In this document: in pieces, positions 1-6,024 of the stretch
How positions within the stretch are numbered: the first letter of the stretch is position 1
How the letters are laid out: every line of letters begins with the position of its first letter
NCBI GenBank assembly: GCA_028817255.1
Contig: JAPPQA010000036.1
Location: forward strand, 1 to 8,000
Length of the DNA stretch: 8,000 nucleotides
From: Gammaproteobacteria bacterium
GTDB taxonomy: Bacteria > Pseudomonadota > Gammaproteobacteria > Porifericomitales > Porifericomitaceae
Reading direction: 5' to 3'
The notes under the pieces: generated by a model
The model's database searches: none
What the model saw: the letters and a program-made list of their open reading frames with translations, nothing else
Told to the model about the DNA's origin: nothing
Position numbers and translations under genes: made by a program

Positions 1-109
1 CCCATAGTATCATGAACTGTAATGGCATATCTCTACGCACCGCCCGGTCAATACACTCATAATGCCGTTTTGTCAGTGCGGCTCTCTCACGGAGATATTT
101 CGCTGCCAT
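1..109 (-). CDS. Partial unidentified ORF, 5' end only
   Basis: On the minus strand, an ATG at 109 opens a reading frame that stays open to the window edge (36 codons, beginning MAAKYLRERAALTKRHYE). It lies 49 nt downstream of the substrate-binding protein stop, so it could be the next gene of the same transcript. A strong Shine-Dalgarno-like GAGGAGG lies at 130-124, but the 14-nt spacing to the ATG is longer than ideal, and part of it lies in a small palindrome. The visible residues are polar and helix-prone, with no signal peptide. They do not look like the hydrophobic N-terminus of an ABC permease, the usual neighbour of such a binding protein. I do not recognise the family. The frame may also be chance, given how little is visible. 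Confidence 0.3.
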   Translation of the reverse strand, partial: MAAKYLRERAALTKRHYECIDRAVRRDMPLQFMILW

Positions 110-126
110 CAGTGCTTTTGCGACCT

Positions 127-141
127 CCTCTATAATAGAGG
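127..141. repeat. Small perfect inverted repeat overlapping an SD
   Basis: CCTCTATAATAGAGG has 6-bp arms around a 3-nt centre. On the minus-strand transcript its right arm shares bases with the GAGGAGG ribosome-binding sequence of the partial downstream ORF. Folding could therefore limit ribosome access or mark the end of the upstream gene. No T-tract follows, so it is not a standard intrinsic terminator. The structure is seen directly; any role is inference. Confidence 0.45.
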
Positions 142-158
142 CCCGAGAGGCCCGCCCG

Positions 159-1181
159 TTATTTTTCCCCGGCTGGCTCGCTGTTTTCCCCATGGGCCCG
201 TTCCGCAAAAGAATTATCTACGGTCGCCTTGGCAGCGCTTTCGTCTTGCAAGTCTTCATTTGCGAGCCGAACAGCGATGGCCTTCTCCCAGCCTTCCGGG
301 TCAATCAATGCCCTCCTTGGCATCGTGCCCTCGAGCAACATTCTGTCTATGGCGTTACTCACAATATTTTCGCTTAGCTCTGGGAACATACGTTGGGCGA
401 TCCTCTTCACCTCCCCCGGATTTTCGTGCGAAAATCCAAGTGCCGCATCAAGTGCATTCACGGCTTTCTGCACTAACTCCGGATCAGAGTCGCGTGTGGC
501 TTCAAGCGTGTACAGGCCAGTTAAAAAGAACTTGCCGTAATGCTCGGGATACGAAAAAACCACTTCTGCGCCTGCCGCAACCGCCAGCGAGACGGTCGGT
601 TCAAGCACCATTGCGATATCTGCGAGGTCCGCCTCAAGCATGGCCAGGAGGCCCCCGAAGGCGCCTTGAACCACCTTTGCATTCCCGACGATTTCTGCAT
701 TGTCTCGCAAGGTCTTGTTTATCAGGGCATAATTTGTGGAAGGGGCTGAATAGGTTGCAATGCGCAGATCTTTTAATTGAGACAGCGCGGTTATTTTCGA
801 GCGATTTCTGGCCACGCCCCAAAACGGCGCACCCGATACTACCGTGCCCACAACGATGCCTGGTTGCCCCCTTTCCCGGGCAATGGCCGCAAATGTCGGG
901 TCGGCCACACCGAACTGCGCCTGTCCGCTCGCGACTGCAGCAAAGGTCTTTTCATCGCCGCCGCCGTTAATCAGGTTCACTTTCAGCCCTTGCTCTTCGA
1001 AAAAGCCGCCTTCTATAGCGACATAGAGAGGCATATATATAAACACATGCCCGAACTGGGCGATGGTAATCTCCCTGAGCCCATCTTTTGCAGCGGGCTT
1101 TGCTCCGTCCTCTTCCTGACCGCAGCCGAATAGACCGCTGAGCAGCAGCAGAGAGATAGCGAAAATTACGAGTCGTTTCAT
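159..1181 (-). CDS. NMT1/SsuA-type ABC transporter substrate-binding lipoprotein
   Basis: Predicted periplasmic solute-binding lipoprotein of an ABC importer, 340 aa. The start is ATG 1181: GGAG sits 7 nt upstream (1192-1189) and the protein then begins with a lipoprotein signal. That signal is KR, a hydrophobic stretch at residues 4-18, and a lipobox LFGC with Cys20. A GTG six codons upstream is less likely. The mature part has the NMT1/THI5-like pattern: ITIAQFGHVFIYMPLYVAIE, then GGFFEEQGLKVNLINGGGDE, a conserved SGQAQFGVADP segment and a middle domain with QLKDLRIATYSAPST. This family covers binding proteins for sulfonates, nitrate, thiamine precursors and aromatics; the ligand cannot be told from sequence. 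The C-terminal ~30 residues are polar and probably disordered. No permease or ATPase gene is visible. The gene is less GC-rich than the purine and histidine genes, which could reflect transfer. Confidence 0.85.
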   Translation of the reverse strand: MKRLVIFAISLLLLSGLFGCGQEEDGAKPAAKDGLREITIAQFGHVFIYMPLYVAIEGGFFEEQGLKVNLINGGGDEKTFAAVASGQAQFGVADPTFAAIARERGQPGIVVGTVVSGAPFWGVARNRSKITALSQLKDLRIATYSAPSTNYALINKTLRDNAEIVGNAKVVQGAFGGLLAMLEADLADIAMVLEPTVSLAVAAGAEVVFSYPEHYGKFFLTGLYTLEATRDSDPELVQKAVNALDAALGFSHENPGEVKRIAQRMFPELSENIVSNAIDRMLLEGTMPRRALIDPEGWEKAIAVRLANEDLQDESAAKATVDNSFAERAHGENSEPAGEK

Positions 1182-1613
1182 AGTATTACTCCATATCACA
1201 GGCCGCGAAATCCACAGGGCGTGTATATAGTCAAGCAGAAATCGGGCCAGATTTTAAGAGGGGTTTATAGTAGAAAACAAGCGCCTTTAGTGCAGATACA
1301 GAGCCTTATAATGCACAAATACAGCACCTATAGTGCAGATATTTCTCCTGACGCCGTTGGAGATCGGCGCAGTGGTGCTCCATAATAGCCGGCGCATCCG
1401 CATCTCGCTGAGAGACGCCTGTCCGCACCGGGAGCGATTCCGAACCGTCGCTTGACGGTCGCTTGGCGCTTGGATGCCTCCTGGCCTCCTCCGAGCGCTG
1501 CTCCGGCACAAAGACACAGAACACCCGCACACCCGCTACCCTGGCGATGGGTTCTGCACTAGACTAGCCCGGCGGCCAGGGAAAGCGCCGCCGCCTTGAT
1601 AACAACCATAGCG
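1182..1613. other. Intergenic region between divergent genes
   Basis: Gap of about 430 bp between the binding-protein gene (leftward) and the DUF3426 gene (rightward). The left part is AT-richer and carries the phased repeats. The right part is GC-rich, with a perfect 6-bp hairpin at 1444-1459 (ACCGTC, loop GCTT, GACGGT) and another at 1571-1592 (GGCGGC / GCCGCC) just before the DUF3426 start. Short frames on the minus strand (1287-1532, 1306-1530) lack a recognisable product and are not called. A minus-strand TTGACT at 1234-1229 has no matching -10 at the right distance. I found no convincing promoter for either gene. Confidence 0.6.
1264..1344. repeat. Four degenerate repeats at ~21-bp spacing, possible operator
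   Basis: The core TAGTGCAGATACA (1288-1300) recurs as TAATGCACAAATACA (1309-1323) and TAGTGCAGATATTT (1331-1344). A weaker copy, TAGTAGAAAACA, is at 1268-1279. Core starts are 20, 21 and 22 bp apart, about two DNA turns, so all copies face the same side of the helix. Several copies are preceded by a CCTnTA or TTTA segment. The cluster lies 83-163 bp upstream of the substrate-binding protein start, a plausible place for regulator binding. The repeat is seen directly; the operator role is inference. Confidence 0.5.
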
Positions 1614-2318
1614 ATGTACACGATCTGCCCGCAGTGCAAAAAGAAATTCCGGGTCCAGGCCGCACAGTTGACCGCCGCCGGGGGCGAGGTTCGCTGCGGC
1701 CTGTGCCGCCACCGCTTCAATGCCCTGGCGCAGCTGCACGACGACCCGTCTCCTGCCTACGAAACGCCCGAATACCAGGAAGCGCTGGCCGAGATCCTGG
1801 AGCAGGAATCGGAGGAACGGGGCCGTCCGTTCTGGCTTGTCGGGGCATTGCTGCTGGCATCGCTGCTGGCGCTACAGACGGGTTGGCATTACCGCAACGA
1901 ACTGCTGACCCGCTACCCGATCCTGCTGCCGTGGGCGCAGCGCTTCTGCGACTGGAGCGGCTGCCTGGCGCTGCGACAGGGGGCGTTGCAGCCCGTGAAA
2001 GTGTTGCACCGCGATATCCGCTTCCACCCCTTCTACGAAGGCGCCCTCCTGGCCAATCTGGCCATCGTCAACCGCTCCTCCAGGCGGATCCCCTACCCGA
2101 ACTTTCAGTTCCTGCTCCACGGGGAAGAAGAACAGGCGATCGCCTACCGCGAATTCGCCCCCCGCGAATACCTGGGCGGGGCGCAGGCGGGGCTTGCCGG
2201 GATGCCGCCCATGACGCCGGTACACGTCGTGCTGGAGCTGGCGGGGCCCGCCGCCCCGGTGCGGAGTTTCGAGATCGGCTTCGCTTACCCGCGCAATCTG
2301 GTTTTCTTCGCCCGGTAA
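1614..2318 (+). CDS. Zinc-ribbon DUF3426 membrane protein (MJ0042-type finger)
   Basis: Protein of 234 aa with a typical three-part build. Residues 1-38 form a zinc ribbon (MYTICPQCKKKFRV, with Cys5/Cys8 and Cys28/Cys31 in CGLC), matching the MJ0042-family finger. Residues ~73-90 (FWLVGALLLASLLALQTGW) form one membrane span, and the rest is a DUF3426 domain (PVKVLHRDIRFHP, then GALLANLAIVNRSSR, ending in a beta-strand-rich segment). Known proteins of this type often precede fis in gammaproteobacteria; their function is not established. The ATG at 1614 fits the usual MYT-C-P-C opening. A TTG at 1596 is in frame but would add non-family residues. No clear Shine-Dalgarno sequence is present, and a GGCGGC/GCCGCC hairpin lies just upstream. 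It is the first gene of the plus-strand block. Confidence 0.85.
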   Translation: MYTICPQCKKKFRVQAAQLTAAGGEVRCGLCRHRFNALAQLHDDPSPAYETPEYQEALAEILEQESEERGRPFWLVGALLLASLLALQTGWHYRNELLTRYPILLPWAQRFCDWSGCLALRQGALQPVKVLHRDIRFHPFYEGALLANLAIVNRSSRRIPYPNFQFLLHGEEEQAIAYREFAPREYLGGAQAGLAGMPPMTPVHVVLELAGPAAPVRSFEIGFAYPRNLVFFAR

Positions 2319-2664
2319 TGATACAGTGCCCGCCTCCCACGGATGGGGAAGAATTTGGGGACTGCCGGGAGATGCGGGAAGCGGTATCACGATCCGCGCA
2401 CGCCAAAACCCGCAAGATGTACCGGGGAATCGGACGCTCACGGGGCACAAAATATTCGATCCGGTTCGCGCCGCCCGGTTTTCGGGGCGCGCGATCTCCA
2501 GAAAGCGCCGGCACCTGCCGGCGGTGGCGCCGCGTTTCGCGGCGGTTGGGAAGGTCGGCGTGGCAGGAATGACTAAGGGAATCGGTATCCCCCCGGAACG
2601 GAAGCGATCACGGGCCCCGCGCACAAAGGGCGATGCGCGCAAGGGTGGGCGGGCGCCCGCGCCG
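2319..2664 (+). other. Structured intergenic region upstream of fis
   Basis: About 350 bp between the DUF3426 stop and the preferred fis start. The fis frame stays open through much of it, but the encoded residues resemble no family. The dusB gene that precedes fis in many gammaproteobacteria is absent. Three GC hairpins follow one another: 2467-2491 (CGCGCC/GGCGCG with one bulge), 2507-2522 (GCCGGCA/TGCCGGC, 2-nt loop) and 2528-2544 (CGCCGCG/CGCGGCG, TTT loop). None has a T-tract. An AT-rich patch AAAATATTC near 2448-2456 might be part of a promoter, but no -35 partner is clear. The region may be the fis promoter and leader; this is inference. Confidence 0.5.
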
Positions 2665-2910
2665 ATGGATAACGGCGGGCGCCTGAGCGAGCAGGTACGC
2701 CATTCCCTGGAGACTTACTTCGACAACCTCGACGGTTGTCCCGCACACGACCTCTATCGGTTGGCGATGTCGCAGATGGAGCGGCCGCTGCTGGACGTGG
2801 TCATGAAACGCAGCGCCGGCAATCTGAGCCGCGCCTCCCTGGCGCTGGGCATCAACCGCGCCACCCTGAGAAAGAAGCTGAAAAAATACGGCCTGTTGCG
2901 CGCCGACTAG
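2665..2910 (+). CDS. fis: Fis family DNA-binding protein
   Basis: Homologue of Fis, the homodimeric nucleoid protein that bends DNA and, in E. coli, activates rRNA promoters and assists site-specific recombination. From ATG 2665 it is 81 aa; E. coli Fis is 98 aa. Residues ~10-48 match the dimerisation helices (HSLETYFDNLDG, then DLYRLAMSQMERPLLDVVM). Residues 49-76 are the helix-turn-helix: GNLSRASLALGINRATLRKKLKKYG, almost identical to the E. coli recognition region. The end LLRAD is slightly longer than E. coli's. The start is uncertain: ATG 2569 is in frame and would give 113 aa with a basic leader, but its AGGA lies too close to the ATG. ATG 2665 has only a weak purine run upstream. The gene sits directly before purH, as in many gammaproteobacteria, although dusB is missing here. 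Confidence 0.93.
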   Translation: MDNGGRLSEQVRHSLETYFDNLDGCPAHDLYRLAMSQMERPLLDVVMKRSAGNLSRASLALGINRATLRKKLKKYGLLRAD

Positions 2911-2929
2911 CCCGCCGCAAGAGGCGGGC
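2910..2929 (+). other. Hairpin between fis and purH
   Basis: GCCCGCC (2910-2916), loop GCAAGA, GGCGGGC (2923-2929): a perfect 7-bp GC stem beginning on the last base of the fis stop codon. No T-run follows, so complete intrinsic termination is unlikely. It could protect the 3' end of the fis message or partly separate fis from purH expression. Confidence 0.5.
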
Positions 2930-2970
2930 CCGGCACCGGCACGGGAACCCCGCGCGAACCGAACGCCCCC

Positions 2971-3000
2971 GAGCAAGCATTGGACGAGCAAGCATTGGAC
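2971..3000 (+). repeat. Perfect 15-bp tandem duplication at the purH start
   Basis: GAGCAAGCATTGGAC occurs twice in a row (2971-2985 and 2986-3000) with no mismatch. The unit is a multiple of three and contains the TTG start of purH, so the gene has two in-frame TTG codons with identical upstream context. The perfect identity suggests a recent slippage or unequal-exchange event. Confidence 0.9.
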
Positions 3001-4587
3001 GCAACTGCCGAAAATCGCTGCGCGAATTCTCCGGTAAAGCGCGCCCTGATCAGCGTTTGGGACAAAACCGGCGTGGTGGAATTTTGCCGCGGCCTGCGGG
3101 CGCTGGGGGTCACGCTGCTCTCCACCGGCGGAACGGCCCGGATGCTGGCCGAAAACGGGCTCGAGGCGACGGAGGTATCGGACTACACCGGCTTTCCGGA
3201 GATCATGGACGGGCGCGTAAAGACGCTGCACCCTCGCATCCACGGCGGCCTTCTGGCGCGGCGCGGCAGGGACGACGAACAAATGGCGGCGCATGGCATC
3301 GCGCCCATCGATCTGGTAGCGGTCAATCTGTATCCCTTCGAGGAGGTGGCCGGCAACCCCGAGCGCCGCCGGGAAGACGCCCTGGAGGCCATAGACGTGG
3401 GCGGGGTCTGCATGTTGCGGGCGGCGGCAAAGAACCACGACTTCGTGACCGTGGCCTCCGACCCCGGCGACTACCGTCCGATCCTCGAGGCGATGCAGCG
3501 CGATGGCGGCCGCACCGGCGCCGATCTGCGCCTGTCCCTGGCGCAAAAGGCATTCGCCCGCACCGCTCGCTACGACGGGGCGATCGCGAATTACCTGAGC
3601 AGCCTGGGCGAAGAGGGCCGCCACCATGCCTTCCCCCGCTATCTCACCTTGCAGTTCGCCAAGCTGGCCGACCTGCGCTACGGCGAAAATCCGCACCAGG
3701 CGGCGGCTCTCTACGGCAGCGAACGCCCCGTTGCGGGCACGGTGGCGGGCGCCGAACAACTGCAAGGCAAGCAACTTTCCTACAACAACATCATGGACAG
3801 CGATGCGGCGTGGCAGTGCGTCAACCGCTTTACCGAGCCGGCCTGCGCCATCGTCAAGCATGCCAACCCATGCGGCATGGCCGTGGCCCCGCAACTTGCC
3901 GAGGCGTACCGCCTGGCTTACGAGACCGACCCCGTGGCCGCCTTTGGCGGGGTTATCGCTTGCAGCCGCCACCTGGACCAGGCCACGGCGCGGGCCATCC
4001 TGGAGCGCCAGTTCGTGGAGGTGATCGCAGCCCCCAGCGTCGGCCAGGACGCCCTCGGCGTCCTCCGGGACAAGGAAAACGTTCGCGTCCTGGCCATGCA
4101 GCGATCGGATGCCGACGCGCCGCAGCTTGAGTTGCGGCGGGTCGGCGGCGGCCTGCTGGTGCAAGACGCCGACTGCATCCTGGCCACGCGGAAAGGCTGG
4201 CAGACCGCGAGCAAGCGGCGGCCGGACGAACACGAGTTGCAAGACCTGCTGTTCGCCTGGCGCGTGGTGCGCCACGTCAAGTCCAATGCCATCGTCATGG
4301 CCCGCGACGGCCGGACGCTGGGCATCGGCGCGGGCCAAATGAGCCGCATAGACAGCGTCCGCTTGGCCGTGAGCAAGGCCAGTGCCGCGGGACTGAAGCT
4401 GCAGGGCGCCGTCATGGCCTCCGACGCCTTTTTCCCCTTCCCCGACGGGGTGGAAGAAGCCGCCGCGGCAGGGATCCGGGCCGTGATCCAGCCCGGCGGC
4501 TCTCGGCGCGACGACGAGGTCGCCGCCGCCGCCGACGCACGCGACATGGCGATGATCTTTACCGGCATGCGACATCTGAGCCACTGA
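2980..4587 (+). CDS. purH: Bifunctional AICAR transformylase / IMP cyclohydrolase
   Basis: Catalyses the last two steps of IMP synthesis: formylation of AICAR with 10-formyl-tetrahydrofolate, then ring closure to IMP; cytosolic. It has 535 aa (E. coli 529), full length. The N-terminal cyclohydrolase domain shows ALISVWDKTG (residues 22-31), LLSTGGTA, SDYTGFPEIMDGRVKTLHP with Arg79 and Lys81, and DVGGVCMLRAAAKNH. The C-terminal transformylase domain shows LRYGENPHQ, LSYNNIMDSDAA, KHANPCG with catalytic Lys293-His294, AFGGVIA, SNAIV, GIGAGQMSR, MASDAFFPFPDG and IQPGGSRRDDEV, ending MRHLSH like E. coli. No ATG suits the start. TTG 2980 or TTG 2995 are equivalent candidates created by the tandem duplication; 2995 gives a leader nearer the usual length. 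It lies 69 nt after fis and 1 nt before purD. Confidence 0.96.
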   Translation: MDEQALDATAENRCANSPVKRALISVWDKTGVVEFCRGLRALGVTLLSTGGTARMLAENGLEATEVSDYTGFPEIMDGRVKTLHPRIHGGLLARRGRDDEQMAAHGIAPIDLVAVNLYPFEEVAGNPERRREDALEAIDVGGVCMLRAAAKNHDFVTVASDPGDYRPILEAMQRDGGRTGADLRLSLAQKAFARTARYDGAIANYLSSLGEEGRHHAFPRYLTLQFAKLADLRYGENPHQAAALYGSERPVAGTVAGAEQLQGKQLSYNNIMDSDAAWQCVNRFTEPACAIVKHANPCGMAVAPQLAEAYRLAYETDPVAAFGGVIACSRHLDQATARAILERQFVEVIAAPSVGQDALGVLRDKENVRVLAMQRSDADAPQLELRRVGGGLLVQDADCILATRKGWQTASKRRPDEHELQDLLFAWRVVRHVKSNAIVMARDGRTLGIGAGQMSRIDSVRLAVSKASAAGLKLQGAVMASDAFFPFPDGVEEAAAAGIRAVIQPGGSRRDDEVAAAADARDMAMIFTGMRHLSH

Positions 4588-4588
4588 G

Positions 4589-5938
4589 TTGCGCCCCTTG
4601 CGCATCCTGGTCGTCGGCGGCGGCGGCAGGGAGCACGCCCTGGCGTGGCAAGCCGCCCGCTCGGAGCGGGTGCAGCGGGTATTCGTAGCGCCGGGCAATG
4701 CCGGCACGGAGGCGGAACCGAGAGTGGAAAACGTGGCCCTGGCCGCCGACCGCCCGGACGCGCTGCTGAAATTCGCCCGCGACGCGCGCATAGACCTGAC
4801 GCTGGTCGGTCCCGAGGCGCCTTTGGCGGCAGGCATTGCCGATGCCTTCGAGGCGCAGGGGCTGGCCTGCTTCGGGCCCCGCCGCGCCGCCGCCGCGCTG
4901 GAGAGTTCCAAGATCTTCGCCAAAGATTTCTGCCGGCGCCATGGCATCCCCACCGCGGAGTACCGCTGTTTCCAGGAGCCGGAAGCGGCGGCCCGCCACC
5001 TGCGGCAGGCGCCCCTGCCCGTGGTGATCAAGGCGGACGGCCTGGCTGCCGGCAAGGGGGTCGTGGTGGCCCGGGAGCGGGAACAGGCCGTCACCGCCGC
5101 CGCGGACATGCTCCGCGGCCGCCGGCACGGGGAAGCCGGCAGGCGCATCGTGGTGGAAGAATACCTGCCGGGCACGGAGCTCAGTTTCATGGCCGTGACC
5201 GACGGGGAACACGTGCTGCCCCTGGCCACTTCCCGCGACCACAAGACCCGCGACGACGGCGACCGGGGACCGAACACCGGCGGCATGGGCGCCTGTTCTC
5301 CGGCGCCCGACTCGGACGCGGCGCTGGAACGCCGGGTTCTGGAGGAGATCGTTCTGCCGACAGTGCGCGGCATGGCCGGCGAGGGCCGCCGTTACCTGGG
5401 GTTCCTCTATGCCGGCCTGATGATCCCCCGCGACGGCAGCCCACGCTTGCTGGAGTTCAATTGCCGGCTGGGAGACCCGGAGGCGCAGGCGATCCTGCTG
5501 CGCCTGCGCAGCGACCTGGTCGCGCTGTGCCTTGATGCGCTCGCCGGCCGCCTGCACGGCCACGCGCCGGACTGGGAACCGCGGGCCGCCGTCGGCGTCG
5601 TGCTGGCATCCGCCGGCTATCCCGAACGAAGCGCGGCGGAGGAACCCATCCGCGGCCTGGAGACGGCGCCGCCCGAGGGCGCCAAGGTATTCCATGCAGG
5701 GACCCGCCGGCGGGAGGACGGTCAGGTCGTCACGGCGGGCGGGCGCGTACTGTGCGCCGCCGCGCTGGGGGAAGACATCGCGGGGGCCCGGGAATTGGCC
5801 TACCGGACGGCGGCGGGCATCCACTGGCCGGGGATGCACTACCGCCGCGACATCGCCGGTAACGGGGGCCCGGATTCGCGGCCGGACCAAGATAAAGCCG
5901 ACCGGGACCGGAGCCGGAGAATCAATCCCGAGGAATAA
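4589..5938 (+). CDS. purD: Phosphoribosylamine-glycine ligase (GAR synthetase)
   Basis: Second step of de novo purine synthesis: ATP-dependent ligation of glycine to phosphoribosylamine; cytosolic ATP-grasp enzyme. It has 449 aa (E. coli 429). Seen in order: nucleotide-binding GGGGREHALAW (10-20), APGNAGTEAEP, VGPEAPL (73-79), SSKIFAKDFCRRHGIPTAEY, IKADGLAAGKGVVVA (Lys148), VVEEYLPGTELSF, DHKTRDDGDRGPNTGGMGA (Asn229), GFLYAGLMI and EFNCRLGDPEAQ (290-300), then a C-terminal GKVFHAGT-like segment (AKVFHAGT) and GGRVLC. Most relatives read GDPETQ; here Thr is Ala299. About 20 charged C-terminal residues (RPDQDKADRDRSRR) are an extension. The start is TTG, 1 nt after the purH stop, so translational coupling is likely; a second TTG three codons in is possible. 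No clear Shine-Dalgarno sequence is visible. Confidence 0.95.
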   Translation: MRPLRILVVGGGGREHALAWQAARSERVQRVFVAPGNAGTEAEPRVENVALAADRPDALLKFARDARIDLTLVGPEAPLAAGIADAFEAQGLACFGPRRAAAALESSKIFAKDFCRRHGIPTAEYRCFQEPEAAARHLRQAPLPVVIKADGLAAGKGVVVAREREQAVTAAADMLRGRRHGEAGRRIVVEEYLPGTELSFMAVTDGEHVLPLATSRDHKTRDDGDRGPNTGGMGACSPAPDSDAALERRVLEEIVLPTVRGMAGEGRRYLGFLYAGLMIPRDGSPRLLEFNCRLGDPEAQAILLRLRSDLVALCLDALAGRLHGHAPDWEPRAAVGVVLASAGYPERSAAEEPIRGLETAPPEGAKVFHAGTRRREDGQVVTAGGRVLCAAALGEDIAGARELAYRTAAGIHWPGMHYRRDIAGNGGPDSRPDQDKADRDRSRRINPEE

Positions 5939-5943
5939 ATCTC

Positions 5944-5997
5944 GATATCGCGCGAGTCCCCGCGAGGGGGAGGCCCCCTGGCCGAATCGCGAATATC
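5944..5997. terminator. Hairpin in the convergent purD/hisH gap
   Basis: The inner stem is AGGGGG (5965-5970), loop AGG, CCCCCT (5974-5979). It is flanked by an outer imperfect stem GATATCGCG (5944-5952) with CGCGAATATC (5988-5997), one bulged A. The 86-bp gap separates convergent purD and hisH and would serve both strands. No T-tract lies on either side, so termination may be weak or Rho-assisted. Confidence 0.5.
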
Positions 5998-6024
5998 CGC
6001 TATGCGCCGCCTAATTGCGAGCCG

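Noticed and set aside
62..970. 302-codon plus-strand frame
   Set aside because: Antisense to the binding-protein gene, which has a ribosome-binding site, lipobox and family motifs; this frame is Arg/Pro/Ser-rich with none.
1307..1312. Perfect TATAAT on the plus strand
   Set aside because: Part of the repeat unit, with no -35 hexamer 16-18 bp upstream; not called as a promoter.
1287..1532. Short minus-strand frames in the intergenic region
   Set aside because: No recognisable domain, no ribosome-binding site, and they overlap the phased repeats.
2326..2568. Continuation of the fis frame as a long fusion protein
   Set aside because: The residues resemble no domain and the region is rich in hairpins; family length supports a later start.
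2608..5373. 921-codon open frame on the minus strand
   Set aside because: Antisense to purH and purD, whose protein motifs are unmistakable; long antisense frames are expected in GC-rich DNA.
4559..5890. 443-codon minus-strand frame
   Set aside because: Lies wholly opposite purD, low-complexity composition and no family motifs.
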